Shown here piece by piece: positions 34,784-47,450 of a stretch of 64,000 bases of DNA. The first letter of the stretch is position 1; every line of letters starts with the position of its first letter. The notes beneath the pieces were generated by a model. The model saw only the letters and a program-made list of their open reading frames with translations. It did not search any database and had not been told where the DNA came from. This DNA is from Dendrocalamus latiflorus (taxonomy: Eukaryota; Streptophyta; Magnoliopsida; Poales; Poaceae). A program made the translations under genes and the position numbers. The stretch lies in assembly GCA_017311315.1 (NCBI GenBank), contig CM029654.1, positions 27,074,778 through 27,138,777 of the forward strand, read 5' to 3'.

Positions 34784-35269
34784 TGTTAGAGTGATCTCAG
34801 GCATTTGGCCCAACGGCCAAATGCCACCCCTTGACCGCGCCCTGATCGGGGGCGCCCAGTCCAATTGGCTGGTGGGCCCCTGTCGCCAGCGCCATATAAA
34901 AGAGAGGTGGGGGCCGGGGCGGCACGCACGACGAGGTTCACCGTGTCGCCACAAACCCCACCGACAAAACCCTAGATCCGATCTAAGAGGGGGCGCTTCA
35001 GCGACGGGAAGCACCACCGCCAGATCGCCGCCTCCAGGGAGGTCGCCGCCGCCCGGGACACGCCGCCGCCGAGGAGCCCCGCACCTCTTCCCCGACCGTC
35101 GCTGCCCGTGCGCAGACTTCACCGAGCGTCCCCGCGATGGCCAACTCCTCCTCCTCCGCGTCGGACGGTTAGTCCTCTCTCTCCCTCTCGGTATTGCCTC
35201 AAGAACTCGAACCCGTAAATGAAACCCCGCTAGATCTAACCTAGGAGATCCTAAAAGCTAATCCTAACA
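34784..35269 (+). repeat. 3' LTR of the NLR-resident Copia element
   Basis: 486 bp, preceded by a polypurine tract (CAAGGGGGAGAA, 34772-34783). TATAAAA at 34895-34901. It differs from the 5' LTR at five bases, four of them C in the 5' copy and T in this copy, plus one extra G in a G-run. Confidence 0.95.
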
Positions 35270-35861
35270 CCTCACACTAAAGTACAAGAATTTGTCAGAA
35301 CATTATGGGCTTTGTGGTTTGACTTCCCTGACATTTCTATTCTTGAACTCATGTGTTGAGTTAACATCATTGAGAAAGGGATTTGGCAACTTAACTGCCC
35401 TCCGAAAGCTTTACATCTTCAATTGTCCAATGTTGGCCTCTCTCCCTTCGACCATGAAGCAGCTCTCCACACTTCATATATTGTCAATTAATAATTGTCA
35501 AGAGTTGGATTTGATGGAACCATCAGAAGCCATGGCTGGTCTGGCTAATCTTCAGGTACTCCAACTTGTTGGGCTACCAAAGCTAGTGTGTTTTCCAGAG
35601 AGCTTTATGTCTGCTGCTACCTCTCTTCAATATTTTGCAATTGGCAATTGCAACGAATTGAAGAAACTGCCAGATTTCATTGGAAGTTTCACTTCGCTTA
35701 AGAAAATTGTGATTAGTGACTGTCCCGAGTTGAGCAGAAGATATGAAGTTGGTTCAGGGGAGGACTTCCCTCTCATTTCCCATGTTCCTAAAATAACAAT
35801 TGATGGGAAAAACTATCGAAAAGTGACTCCATCGGTGCCAGATTGTTCTTCAGGAAGTTAA

Positions 35862-37858
35862 ATTACTTGGTTATAGACTCCTCTCATACATGCTTCCTGT
35901 ACATAGGATTGGTTCATCTTATCTAAGCATGTACATCTTGTCAAATAAGCACTAGACCTGTGTGCGCACATGAAGCATGCTGGCTACTTAACTATTATTG
36001 CACCGCGCCCCAAGAATGGTGATGAGGACTGTCAGAATATGAATTCCTTTGTATTTCTTTATACGTATATGATATATTTTCTTATAATATTCCTTTATAT
36101 TTGCTATATATACTGCTCATTAGGTTTTATGAATATATACATAATATTCATAATACGGTATAAGAGCTTGAGCACTAATCTAGCTCCTTCCGCTGCCATT
36201 CACCACCGCTGTTGTCAGAGGCCGCCGTCCAAATCGGGCGTTGTTGCACGAATCGGATCTGCTGTCGTCGCCAAAGGCCGTCGTCGCGCGTCCGTCGCCT
36301 CTTGACCCGGTCACCTCCCTATGCGTCGTCCGTCGAGGCCGCCATGGATTGGGTCCACTGTCGCATGAGGTCGATCGCCTCCCTATGCGTCATCACTGTC
36401 GCCTGAGAAGTTGCCGCCTCTCTCTGCTTGGTATAGAAAGAGATGTTTAAAAGGAAACCAATCCTCGATTTCCTTTTATTATAAATTGTTTAAAAAAAAT
36501 AAAAATATTAATCTTATGCAAAAAGTGGTCTCCCCTTGAGGATATGTATGCAAGGCTTATATTGCCCTTGGGAAGTCCACAAGACCCCTAATCATGTACA
36601 ACTCAAACCTATATCATATTAGATTCGAACTCACACAAAAAGGAAACTAAAAATTTACAGTCATCACATTGTTTTGGTTATAGCAGATGATCTGTGACGA
36701 TTCTGAAGATGGGGCCTTTTCTATTGCGTAATCCGAACGTTTCCGAAGTTGATCAGGCGGTCCGAAGTTGATCGGACGGTCCAAACCCTACTCGGGGCCA
36801 ATCAGACTGATCCGAACGTAGTTTGACACCGATTGGACTGGTCCGAGCATGCTTATCTCTGAGAGGGACTTGGACTCCTCATTTGTTGGGCTCCCTTTTT
36901 GTGATAACCAAAAATCATGTCGTAGCTCGTCTTCTCCTTCCACTTGCGCATCATATTGATCCAAATATGTAAGCACAAGTAAATTACAAGATTTAGGTAG
37001 TATAAATTTCTCGTTAAAATTAATGATATGTTCATTAAGAAGCAAATTCACCTGATCTTATAGTTCTTGGTATGTGCTCTCGTAATTGGTCCAGCCGGCA
37101 ACTTGATGTGTATATCTGGATCATTAGGCGGATGAGAACAAAATGTCGTAGAGATGCCCTCATCAAGTTGCTCCTCTCGCTCTAAATTATCGCATTCATA
37201 TGATCTATGCATTTCTATTTAGCAGTACCTTTGATTGCTAGTTTGCGCCTGATCAGTGATGAGCATACTGAAATTGAATGGAAGACATGCTCCTGACATG
37301 AGGGTACGGGACAAGGCTGACTGTTCATTGGCTCTTATTGAGATGGATTAATTGTTTTCCTTTAACTTAAAATGATGGATTGCAACCATATGTTCTTTCA
37401 GTTAGATTCAACCTATGTGCCAAACCATTATCAGCGTGTTTTATGCAAATTCAAAACATGTCGATGAAAAATATGAACTTGTTACAGTGTACTTATAATT
37501 GCATGTGTTATGGTTTTGTATGAGGCACTTCAACTGATCATTCAACATTAAAGTATTCCATCAATTGTCCTACAAATGAAATTTTCTTTCTATTAACTTC
37601 AACTAGGAAAGTTAGCAAAAAGTTCCTTACACTGGTTGGACTTCACCTAATTTATACTAATTTTTTGTATTGTATTGTTGATTGCAACCTCTATTTAATG
37701 GTTCATTGGTTTGTTTTGGTGCTTGGATTTTATCATGATTCTATTGTTCCTATTTACAACTAAGTTAGCTGGTGGTTGTAAATTCAATGCCCAAAATATT
37801 TCAAACACTTTTAATTTGTTTCTCATTTCAGATGAAGCAACTGGGAGAGAAGGCCTCC
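35862..37858. other. 3' flank of the NLR and filler, no gene supported
   Basis: It begins with the NLR 3' untranslated region (AT-rich, polyadenylation signals unclear). A GC patch at 36190-36430 has CGCC/GTCGCC repeats. Near 36735-36790 TCCGAAGTTGATCNGNCGG is repeated about twice in tandem. A minus-strand frame (36788-37051) has an acidic, Lys-rich composition, but nothing identifies it. Confidence 0.4.
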
Positions 37859-38300
37859 TGTAATATGCTGAAACTAGCCTCCCTAAGGACCTATTCATAA
37901 ATATGGAAAGAGCGGAAATGAAAATGGAATAGAGAGGGGGGTGGTTGATATGATTGAGTCGGTCACTATGGCGCTGAATTGGGCCTTTTAAGGAGAGGAG
38001 GGGGAGAGAGGTTGCCTAACCCTAGCCACCATCTCCCTTGGAAGCCCTAGCCGCCGCTGTGCACTAGCTGCGCTGCCATCACTGCTTTGCACTACTGCCA
38101 CCAGCTACTGCTGTGCATCGGACGAAGGGAAGAGAGAGACAGCAAGACAGGGACGCCACGTGCCAAGGAAGGAGAGAAAACAAGAAGAAGGGAGCTGGCC
38201 AAGGAAGGATAAGAAAGGATGGACTAAGAGGGAAGGAAGGGATTCCGCGTGCATACCGGTTTCATCCTTTCGGCAAATCTTCGGGTTGTAGGTAAAATTA

Positions 38301-38820
38301 TTCAAGCGTGGTCATTTTTGCCCCCCTAGGGGCAAAATTCCCCCTTTGGCCCCCCTCGCGGCTGCCGACCGCACAAAGCATGTGGTGCGGTCCATGAGCG
38401 CGCCACCCCCTGTTGGCGTGGTCCCATACTGCATGAACGCCTGGCGCAGCACTCAGCCGCGCGAGATTATAGTTGCAATCGAAGCTCCGTGGTCGAAGTG
38501 CCGTAGTCAAAGTATTGTGGTCGAAGCTATGGTTGAAGTGCCATGGTTGAAGCGTCGTGGTTGAAGCCTTGGTCGAAGTGCCATGGTCAAAGCGCCGTGG
38601 TCAAAATACCGTGGTCAAAGCAATCGAGGGGGAGGCACCTCGCGTGGCCGGGTGCCGTGCCAGGCGCCCACGCAGTAGGGGGCCACGCCACGTGCTTTTT
38701 GCAATCGACGGTCGAGCGAGGGGGCCATCGCGCGAGGGGCCAAATGGGGGATTTCCGAGGAGGGGGCTAAAGAGGGGAATTTCTCTGCCACGAGGGACCC
38801 AAAATCACCAGGTTTCAACA
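38301..38820. mobile_element. PIF/Harbinger-like non-autonomous element in the LTR
   Basis: Absent from the corresponding position of the 3' LTR and flanked by TTA (38298-38300, 38821-38823), the TWA-type target site of PIF/Harbinger. Imperfect ends: TTCAAGCGTGGTCATTTTTG on the left, and reverse complement TGTTGAAACCTGGTGATTTT on the right. The middle (38478-38640) is a minisatellite of a roughly 15-bp GTGGTCAAAGYRCC unit. Confidence 0.75.
38478..38640 (+). repeat. Minisatellite of ~15 bp units (GTGGTCAAAG/GTGGTCGAAG)
   Basis: About ten imperfect units, with GTGGTCGAAG, ATGGTTGAAG and GTGGTCAAAG variants spaced 12-18 bp. It gives false open frames rich in Trp-Ser-Lys. Confidence 0.8.
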
Positions 38821-40839
38821 TTATCCTAGGCCTTATTTCCCTATTTTAGGCCATTATAGATTTGTTTTGAGGTCATGCTAGTTCTAGACGGGGAATATGG
38901 GTGGTGTTGGAGGCGAATTTTTGGTGTCGTTATTCGTTAAGGTTTATCGTCCTATCTTGTGGGCGAGTTTTGGGATAATTACATCATGTTTTATAACTTT
39001 GGCATAATATGAATATTGCATAAAATTGTTTAATGTTTTCATAAAGTGCAAGAACATGAGATTTGTTTTAGCGGTTTAGAAGTTTTGACCTCGTGTTGGC
39101 TGCTGTCCAAAATTTGGTCGTTGTTGGACACAGTCGTGGTAATTTGCAGTTTAGGCCAAGTAGATGACCGAATAAAATTATGAGCATAACTAAAGAAAGG
39201 TATATAATTTTCTATAGATGTTATAAGTGGTATGTTTTATTATGTTTGGACCAGTGAATTAATAGTTATAAAATTGCTAAGTCTATTGTCCAGTAAAACA
39301 ATAGAACAATCTTTGGGATTAAAAACGAGGGTTTAAATAGATTAATTAAGGTTTTTGGACAGCTATGAAAGTGTAAAAATATTTATGTAGATTTCAGAAC
39401 TTATATAGTTTACCATGTTAGAGCCTCTAAGTCGAAAGTTATGGTATTTTTATTATGGGGAGGACTACCCGTGAAGTGGGGATTGTTAGATCGGGAAGCG
39501 CGTAGAAGCCACATTGTTTATTTGATGTTTATTTATTTTTGTGGCATTTTGTTGATACTGGTATTTATTGTAGGAGCAATGACTTTGGGGTTGGTGTCGT
39601 CTTCTCATCAATCCATCCCATGTGGTTAGAAAAGGCAAGACCATGGTAGAATGGTAATACAGGTTGTTTGCTCTAGCTATTTTATGTCCATAAACTATTA
39701 CCATGCTGGTTTATATGTTTACTCTTTCTTTCTATAACACTTATGATGATGAACTAAATGGTGATGATGAAAATGATTAATATCATGAGCCTCTTAAGCC
39801 TACTTTGCGTGGGCGATCCACAAAGTGGAGATAAGATCGTCGTATGAAAGAGGACATGCTTGAGATTTCCATATGAAAGAGGACAAGCTTGAGGTCCCCA
39901 CACGAAAAATGGCGGGCTTGAGTAGACACCGACGGGTGTTATACTCCGTTATACCAATATAAGCAAAGAGATGATGATGAGATATGTGCGTGGCATTATT
40001 GAAAAGATAGATGGAAATGAGATTGTTGTAGATTGACACGAATACTTAATATCATGTTTTATGGCCGTGTACTATTTTATTATGTGCTTATTGGGTCGTG
40101 GACTCACCCTTATGTTGTTTTTAGGTGATCGATGAATGCGATATGCATGGGGAGGGAGTAGCTCATAATCAATTCATGCACTGGCGTTACTTCACTTATC
40201 ACATTAGACAATAAACATTCATTATTAGTGATTTGATTTATGCAAACTCTTGCAATTGGTTAATAAGTTTCTTTAGAACATAATGCTATTAGTATGGTTG
40301 TAATCAATAATTGGATTATCTTCATTATTGTTATTGCTTCAATTCACTCTTAAGATTTGTTATACTCAATATCGTCATGTTTATACTTAAGTGAGTATTT
40401 TTGTGAAGCTTGGTCAACGTATTGTTGTGGGTAGTTTGTAAAAGATGGTTTAATTTGGGAAGGAGTGGAGTTAGTGGTGACATTCTAGGCTCATGTCGAG
40501 CTGGGGTGTTACAGTTAGTATCAGAGTGAGTACTAGGTCCGTGGTGGATAAATTGATAACTTATTTTAGATAATCAGCTAACATTTTGGACTAGGATTGG
40601 TAACTTATTTTAGGTAAACAACTAAAATTTGGTTTAGGATAATTAATTAGCTTAAAACAAATTTGGTGCATTGGTGCACAGTAGGTTGGGATTGGGTTAT
40701 GCATTGCATTTCAATTCTGTTAGCTTATTCAGTTGTTATTAAATGTTGAGATGTTGCCTAAATTAGTATCGGATGATTGTTTTGAGATTATTGTTCTTGA
40801 GGTAATTTCTTTGTTGTTGTCTTTGGTGATCAGTTATAG

Positions 40840-41865
40840 TGAGGAGTAGAGGCTGCAATCATGGCCTCGTGGGAGGTCGTGGCTGTGGTTGTGTGCATGG
40901 CCCGGTGGAGCCACCGCCCCAAGTTGAGGGGAACATTGGTGAGGTTGGTGTCGGTGGTTCAGCCCGTGATTGGGGAGCAGGCGAGGTCATCTGCCTTGCA
41001 ACAGGCACTTCAGAGGGAGGTCCATGAGCTTCGTCAATGGGTGCAAGCAGCTCCTCTTGCTGCTGGTGCACCTGTTGCTACCCCTATCGCTGTCGGCCCC
41101 ACCGAAGGTGAGGGTGGGCCTTCGCGAGTGGATGGCCCTTCGTCTAGACACATTCAATGGTGCGGGCACACCTATCTAAGCAGTGGACTAGCTATGCTAC
41201 ATAGAGAGGCAGTTTGGAGCCCTGAAAATGACCTCACAGCTAAAGGCTTACTTTGTGGCCTTTCAGCTGAAGGATCGGGCGGACATCTGATGGGAAGGAG
41301 TTCTTTTAGTTAGAACCCCTGCCTAAGGACCGATCACTTAGGAGGAATTCATCGAGTAGTTCAAGGAAAAGTTTTACCCAGAGTCCTTCCTTGAGAGGAT
41401 GAAACACGCCTTATCGACCTTCATACATGGTAAGATGGTTGTTGTAGAGTATGAGGCGGGATTCAATAACTTGATCTGTTTCGTGCCATCAGTGGCTGGT
41501 GATGACCATGAGAAGTATAAGAAGTTCCGCAAGGGACTTCATCAGGAGTATTGGCATGTCTTGGGAGTGACAGTACCGCGTGGTTTCAACCTAGTGGTTG
41601 ATCATGCCAAGGGAGTGGAGCTTGAGATGGAGCTTACTAAGGAGAGACATGCTACTTGTGGGTCTGTTATTTCTAGGGGTTCTTGTGGCGACTAGAAGAG
41701 GAGCTTTAGTGAGGGGCGGGTCTTTTCAGCGGCCTATTCCCAAGAGGTTCAAGGGGGTCCAATATCTCTCATCATCGTCCAAGCCCCAGCAATCGAGGCC
41801 ATTTTCATCTTCGATGTCTCACCCTTCTTCAATGACTCCAACTTACCATCCTATCCCAGGGCAAG
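40840..41865 (+). pseudogene. Gypsy gag relic
   Basis: Frames shift repeatedly. An Ala/Gln-rich start near 40861 is followed by LDTFNGAGTP near 41150, YIERQFGALKMTSQLKAYF, EFIEXFKEKFYPES and the open segment 41399-41695 with EYEAGFNNLICFVPSVAGDD and KYKKFRKGLHQEYW. These are Retrotrans_gag features. The zinc knuckle belonging to this gag is displaced to 44299 by the solo LTR. Confidence 0.8.
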
Positions 41866-41870
41866 GCCTA

Positions 41871-44290
41871 TGTAGGATCGGAAATGGCAACAGAGGGGGT
41901 GAATGGTGCCTTTAAAAAATTGCCCCCAAGTATCCGCATTTTCTCCTCCGATAGCTATAGAAGCTATGAAGTAAGATTCATGCTCACTAGAAGAATTGAA
42001 AACATTTTTTGCCGATCGACCGAAAAGATTTAAGTTTTGCCGAAAACTAAGGAAACTAGAAGTGAAAAGGCTCACTGAAAGCTGAAATCGGTGACTGCAG
42101 AAAGAACTTGACTAAGAACTTAGAAACTGACAAAAATAAGACTAACCAACCGAAAACTGAAAAAGAAGTGCTACAGATATTTATTAACTGAAATCAGAGC
42201 AAGAAGTAATTTAAAAGCTGTAGACGAATGCTGTTTTGCAGACTAAAATGTAGACAGAAGGTAGAGAGATAAAACTGCAGACTTGTTGTGCCTTCTTTCG
42301 GACAGAAAACAGCACTGTAAGCACAACTCAAACCGAAACAGCAGGGGACTGCATGCAGTTGACAGCAATCAAAGAATTAAAGACAAAACTGAAAAGAAGC
42401 ATTCAGCAGCAGGAAATGGACTGAAAATGGACTGAACGGATTGAAAACAACAGCAGGAAGGAAAAACCAAAAAGCAGCCAAAAAGAGGACTGAAATCAAC
42501 CGAAAAACAAGAAGCAGCTACTGACTTAAAAAGCACAATTTGCAGACTGAAAAAGGAAGCTAATATTCAGAATAGAGGAAACGGCAAGGCCGAAACGCAA
42601 TTACCTGCAGGAGCCGAACCACTGAAAACTAAACATGCAGGCTGAAATTTTTCGGTAGAGTAAAAACAGAAGAGGGAGCCAAAAACAAGGAAAAGAAAGA
42701 TCAGTGCCTGAGCTGCTCAGATCAAAGAATTTAGACTTCAATCTAAATAGCAAATGGAGTGAGAATTCAGATCATGAGAGCAGTTCGACAGAGAACAATT
42801 CATTTGGCTGTAAGGACTGAAAAACCAAAAAGCAAACCGAACAGGGAATAAATTCGACATTGCTCATCATCCTCAAACCTTTTGCTCATGGGACTTTGAA
42901 ATGCACAAGGGAATGATCTCAAGGCAAGAACACACAAATCTGAAACCAAGCTTTTGAAAGGAAATCAACGAAACACAAGGTCCCCTACCTCCAAACCCTA
43001 GGTTTGTGAGAACAGAGTAAAAGCTCAAACTCATTTCTCGAGAGGGAAATTGCAGAGATAAAATGAATGCTTTCGGGAATTTGCTAGCCAAGAGGCTTTG
43101 GAGTATCTCCCAGATCAAAACAATCCATTTTGCAATCTCTTGAGCAAAGAATCAAAGAAAACACTTCATAGAACAGCAGGAAATCAAAATGGCTCAAACT
43201 GAGAACTCCTCAAATTGATTCATAACCAAGATTGATTACATGAGGAATGATTACATAGGAGTGTTCTACAACCACATACTACATCCCCATACGCAATTGG
43301 GAATCAAGTTCCACTACATGCTTCTCCTCTGAGAACACACGTACACACATAGAGCACAAGCACTACACTCACAGAGAACACTCTACTGCTTGGCTCACTC
43401 TCCTACAGACCACATGCTTTTCTTGACTTCTGCTCACTCACTTGTTTTCTATCCTGAGCCTCCTCCACACACATATGAAGGCAGGGGCTCTCCCTCTAAT
43501 AGCAAATCAAGAAGTGGCATACTACCTCCACTCCCTCACCTCACAACCCCATGAGGCAAAAGTCAACACAACCAGAATTTGGAGGGAAAATCAGCCCCTC
43601 CACTCATTTGCTTGAGTCAATTCTCCAAATTGCCCTCAAGCACCTTCCCGGAAGCTTCCCGCAACCGGTACCTCGACCGTCTGGACCGCGACTCCTCCCT
43701 GAGTCTAGTCCTGGTCCGCTCCGCTGTACACGATCACACCCGGCATCCTGACCGTCTGGACCTCAGCTCCTCCCTGAGCCTAGTCTCGGTCCTCTCGCCG
43801 CTGCCCGTCGTGTCCATCTGATTCCGACCGAGACCTCCGACTCCACCTGAGTCTAGTCCTGGTCTATTCCGTCGCACACGACCGCAATCAACATCCAATC
43901 GTCTGGACCTCCAACTCCTCCCTGAGCCTAGTCCCGGTTCACTCGTCGTTGCCCGTCGTGTCCATCACCGGTAGCTCTAACTCCGGTTCCTCGTCTCCCG
44001 ACTCGCAACCACCTCAGCAGCCTCGATCATCTTCGGCATCACGGACCGTCTGGACCTCAACACCTCTTGTGTCTAGTCCTGGTCCACCTTGCCTCACCAT
44101 GACCTAGCTCCGAAGTCCTGCAACTACACAGACAAGCAAACCGTCACATAGCACCGCACGAAACAACATAATCAATAATAGCATTAATAAGAGGTACTCA
44201 AACCTAGAATGCCCAAAACAAACTCAAACTCTCTAACACAAACATCAATTACTCATCACAAACATGAGGATACCTCCACATGGTCTCTCA
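41871..44290 (-). mobile_element. Solo LTR (~2.4 kb) inserted in the Gypsy gag
   Basis: TG...CA termini (TGTAGGATCGG on the left, GGTCTCTCA on the right) with perfect GCCTA duplications (41866-41870, 44291-44295). On the minus strand it ends CCGATCCTACA, an ending familiar from SIRE/Maximus-type Copia LTRs, so it is read as minus orientation. No internal region is present. Imperfect tandem repeats lie at 43670-44100. Confidence 0.75.
43670..44100. repeat. Imperfect tandem repeats inside the solo LTR
   Basis: Recurring blocks of CCGTCTGGACC, CTCCTCCCTGAG(T/C)CTAG and CTGCCCGTCGTGTCCATC at roughly 85 and 170 bp spacing, GC-rich against an AT-rich remainder. Confidence 0.65.
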
Positions 44291-44295
44291 GCCTA

Positions 44296-47200
44296 ATGTG
44301 CTTCAAGTGCGGTGATGGACATTGTGTTGTAGAGTGGTCTTGATTGGGGAACTATGGTCACTGTAGCCAGGCGGGCCACAACGCGTTGGTGTGTTGACAT
44401 AATCCCACTAGCATCATTAAGTGGGAGACTGTGCCACCTGCAGCATCCATATTTGTTTCTTCTTAAGGGGTCAGTGCAGATGATGGTAGCCCCTCCTACG
44501 CCGCAATTTCCTTCAAGCTGGACGCCTCCTATTGGATACTACTAGCGCCCTACACTAACTACTTCACTTTAGATTGCTACACATCTAGTAGCTGTCACAT
44601 CACAATAGCAGAGTGTTGGGGCTCTAGCCACCTCGGCGCTACCTGGAGTCTACGCCATATCTACCCCTGAGATTGTGCATCGTCTTGACATGGTGAAAGG
44701 CACACTACTTGTGGATTTTCATGAGGCGATCGTTCTTTTTTATTCAGGAGTTGCCTACTCATTTGTGTCGCTAGAGTTTGCTAGGAGGGCAACTTGGGTA
44801 TGTAGCAGATTTCTCAATCAGTTCTAATTAGTTCTCTAGGGGGTCTGATTGCTAGTTCCATAGTACGTCCTGGTTCTATCGTTACTATTGATGATGAGAA
44901 TTTCACTGCTAATTTGATGGTTATTTAGCTAGCACCTTTTGAAGTTATCCTCAGCATGGACTAGCTATTTAGCTGCCGAGCCAAGTTTTGTTGCTTCTGG
45001 AAGATGATCACCTTGCAAGCTCTATTCGGAGAGGAGATGATCTTTCCGGGGAGTGCACCACTGGATTCTCTTTTTATGTTGGCCAGTCTATTTCCTAGGC
45101 GACAGGTGTCAAGGATTGGGTTGCTTTGGTCTCTTACTGTGAAACCAAGTACATCATTGTGTATTAAGGAGATCCCAGTGGTGTGTGACTATTCAGATGT
45201 GTTCCTTGCAGAGCTTCTGGGAATGCCTCCAAAGCGAAAGGTGTAATTTTGAATTGAAACCAAGTACATCATTGTCCATTAAGGAGATCTCCTTACCATT
45301 TGGCTCATCCTTTCTGGGATGAATTGAGGAAGTAATTGGATGATTTGTTGTCCAAAGGGTTGATCCTGTGTAGTGTGTCAGCATAGGGTGCACTTGTCCT
45401 ATTCACAGAAAACAAGGATGGGAGTTAGCTCACTATCAAGAACAAATATCCATTGCACTATATTGAGGATTTATTTGATCAATTGAAGGGAGCCAAGATA
45501 TTCTCTAAGATCGATCTATAGTCTAGGTACAATCAAATCAGCGTGCAGAAGCAGGATAATGAAAAGACAGTTTCTCCACCAGGTATAGGCATTATGAGTA
45601 TAAAGTTATGTCATTTGGACTAATGAACACTCATGTTATTTTTATGGAGGTAATGAATAGTATGCTGCATAAATACCTCAATGACTTTGTGGTGGTGTTC
45701 ATTGATGGTATCATGATCTATTCCAAGACCAAGAAGGAGCATGAGCAACATTTAAGGCATGTGCTTGAGACACTGAGGGAGAATCAGTTTTATGCCAAAT
45801 TGTAGAAGTGCGATTCTAGATCTCAAAAGTGAGCATCCTAGGTCATGTGATTAACCAAAAAGGTATTTCTATTGATCCAAGCAAGATTTCTATAGTAGAG
45901 ATATTTCTATTAATCCAATAAGATTTCTACAATGGTGGACTGGAAGAGACCATCTAATGTTAAATAAGTAAGGAGCTTTCTGGGCTTAGCTGGTTATTAT
46001 CGATGCTTTGTAGAGGGTTTCTCCATAATTGCTAAGCCAATGTCTCAACTAACACAGAAAGGCATAACATTTCAATGGACAGATGATTGTGCGCACAATT
46101 TATGTACCTTAAAGGAGAAGCTGATGGTTGATGGCTACTCCTGTTCGCACCCTCCTGAGCTAGGGAAGCATTTCATAGGCTACTCTAATGCATCTCAAGT
46201 AGGGCTTAGTTGTGTGCTAATGCAAAATGGTAAAGTAATTGTTTATGCGTCGAGACAGTTAAAGAAACATGAGCAAAACTATCCCACCCATGATTTAGAG
46301 CTCGCTGCAGTGATCTTTGCGCTAAATATTTAGCAGCATTATCTCTATGGGGAACTTGTGATATTTTCACCGACCATAAGAAGCTCAAATGTATCTTTAT
46401 TCAGAAATAACTAAACCTGAGGTAGAGGAGGTGGTTGGACTTGATCAAGAATTATGTTCTCACAATCCAGTACCATCCAAGCAAAGCAATGTGGTTGATG
46501 TCGTTCATTGTAAGGTGACACCCTCTACTCTAAATTGACTTATTGCTGATTTTGAGCATATGGAAATCTCCTATTATTTTGTGGGCACAACGTAGGCTGA
46601 AACTCGATTGCTCCTTGAGTCTGCCATTCCAGAGCGAGTTCGAGAGGCACAACAGCATGATCGGTTGCTCCTACAAGTGAGAAAGTGTTTGGATGAGGGT
46701 AAAGAAGGGGATTTTAGCACTGATGAAACTAGCACATTGCGGTTTATAGGCTACCTTTGTGTGCTACAGAAGGCTCAAGTTAAGGTTGATATTCTAAAGG
46801 AAGCTCGCCATTCTCCATACATTGTTTATATCTTGGTGAGACTAAGATGTATCGTGATCTAAAGAAGAATTTACTGTGGAAAAGAATGAGGGTGGATATC
46901 GCTCAGGATATGGCTTCCTACAGTGTTTGTTAGCAAGTCAAGTTAGAGCATAATCATCCGATAGGATCGTTGCATCCATTAGAGTTTCCGGTGTGGCTGT
47001 GGGATGGTATAACTATGGATTTTGTGGTTAGATTACCTCACATGCAATGAGGGAAGGACGCTATCTAGGTAGTGGTGGACTGATTCAGCAAGTCTATATA
47101 TTTTATTCCCATTCACGCAACAAATACGGCGAGTGCTTTGGCTCCGGTTTGTGTGCAAAAGGTTGTATGGTTGCATGGTGTGCCCAAGACTATTGTTTCT

Positions 47201-47442
47201 GATTGAGACACAAAGTTTGTCTCTAAGTTTTGGGAGAGCATACAGAGTGTGTTGGGCACACAGTTTTGTCTTAGTACCGCTTTTCACCCACAAACGGATG
47301 GGCAGTTCGAATGCACCATCCAGACACATGAGGACATGCTTAGGTCCTGTGTCTTGTCATGAAAGGGAAGTTGGGAGGATCATTTGGCACTAGCAAAGTT
47401 TACCTACAATAACAGCTACCATGCCAGCATTCGGACAGCTCT
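44296..47442 (+). pseudogene. Gypsy zinc knuckle, protease, RT, RNase H and integrase relic
   Basis: The zinc knuckle resumes CFKCGDGHCVVEWS at 44299. The protease block reads VLFYSGVAYSFVS near 44733, where the catalytic Asp of D-S-G is Tyr. The RT segment 45608-45805 has MSFGLMNTHVIFMEVMNSML and the catalytic block FIDGIMIYS (45698-45724), the second Asp changed to Gly. RNase H is at about 45970-46333 (LAGYYRCFVEGFS, QWTDDC, GYSNASQVGL). Integrase pieces include LRFIGYLCV, MDFVVRLPH, TIVSD followed by a stop, and HPQTDGQFECTIQ. Many stops. Confidence 0.85.
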
Positions 47443-47450
47443 GTTTGAAG

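Larger units (their letters stand above)
28533..35269 (+). mobile_element. Young Ty1/Copia retrotransposon, 6737 bp, inserted in the NLR
   Basis: LTRs at 28533-29017 (485 bp) and 34784-35269 (486 bp) start TGTTAGAG and end CTAACA. They are flanked by perfect CCTCA target duplications (28528-28532, 35270-35274). A primer-binding site, long leader, gag-pol and polypurine tract lie between them. Counting by eye, the LTRs differ by five substitutions and one base indel. At a commonly used grass rate of 1.3e-8 per site per year this suggests about 0.4 million years. It has a frameshift in gag, a stop in the protease region and a poly-G shift in integrase, so this copy is probably not autonomous. 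Confidence 0.95.
26624..35861 (+). pseudogene. CC-NBS-LRR (NLR) resistance-gene homologue, broken and split by a Copia element
   Basis: Coding pieces are 26624-28532 and 35275-35861. The N-terminus MAEVHLSSFAISVLGK and LENLKDVVYDIDDVLDD is an Rx-type coiled coil. NB-ARC motifs follow in order: GLGGIGKT (P-loop, 27187-27212), KKLWACVSD (RNBS-A), YFLVLDDIW (kinase 2), SVVIVTTR (RNBS-B), RGVPLAAKTLG (GLPL), RACFSSISIFPKD (RNBS-D) and KMHDLVH (MHD). LRRs come next. Lesions: a frameshift immediately after the P-loop Thr (stop at 27245), a second frameshift about 28075 just after the MHD motif, and a 6.7 kb Copia insertion in an LRR. At the insertion the empty site reads FLFL-TLKYKN in frame. The restored layout is about 840 codons, near the RGA2/RGA4-like norm. 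Intact homologues are intracellular pathogen sensors; this copy should make no full product. Confidence 0.9.
37859..40513 (+). repeat. 5' LTR of the Gypsy element (contains a 520 bp insert)
   Basis: Starts TGTAATATGC and ends GGGTGTTACA. The primer-binding site is a variant (TAGTATCAGAG from 40516). Comparison with the 3' LTR shows one extra 520-bp block at 38301-38820 plus its TTA duplicate. Confidence 0.85.

Noticed and set aside
40839..41313. Intact gene from 150-codon frame MASWEVVAVVV...
   Set aside because: Frame is only the shifted N-terminal part of the decayed Gypsy gag; the true gag text switches frame near 41150.
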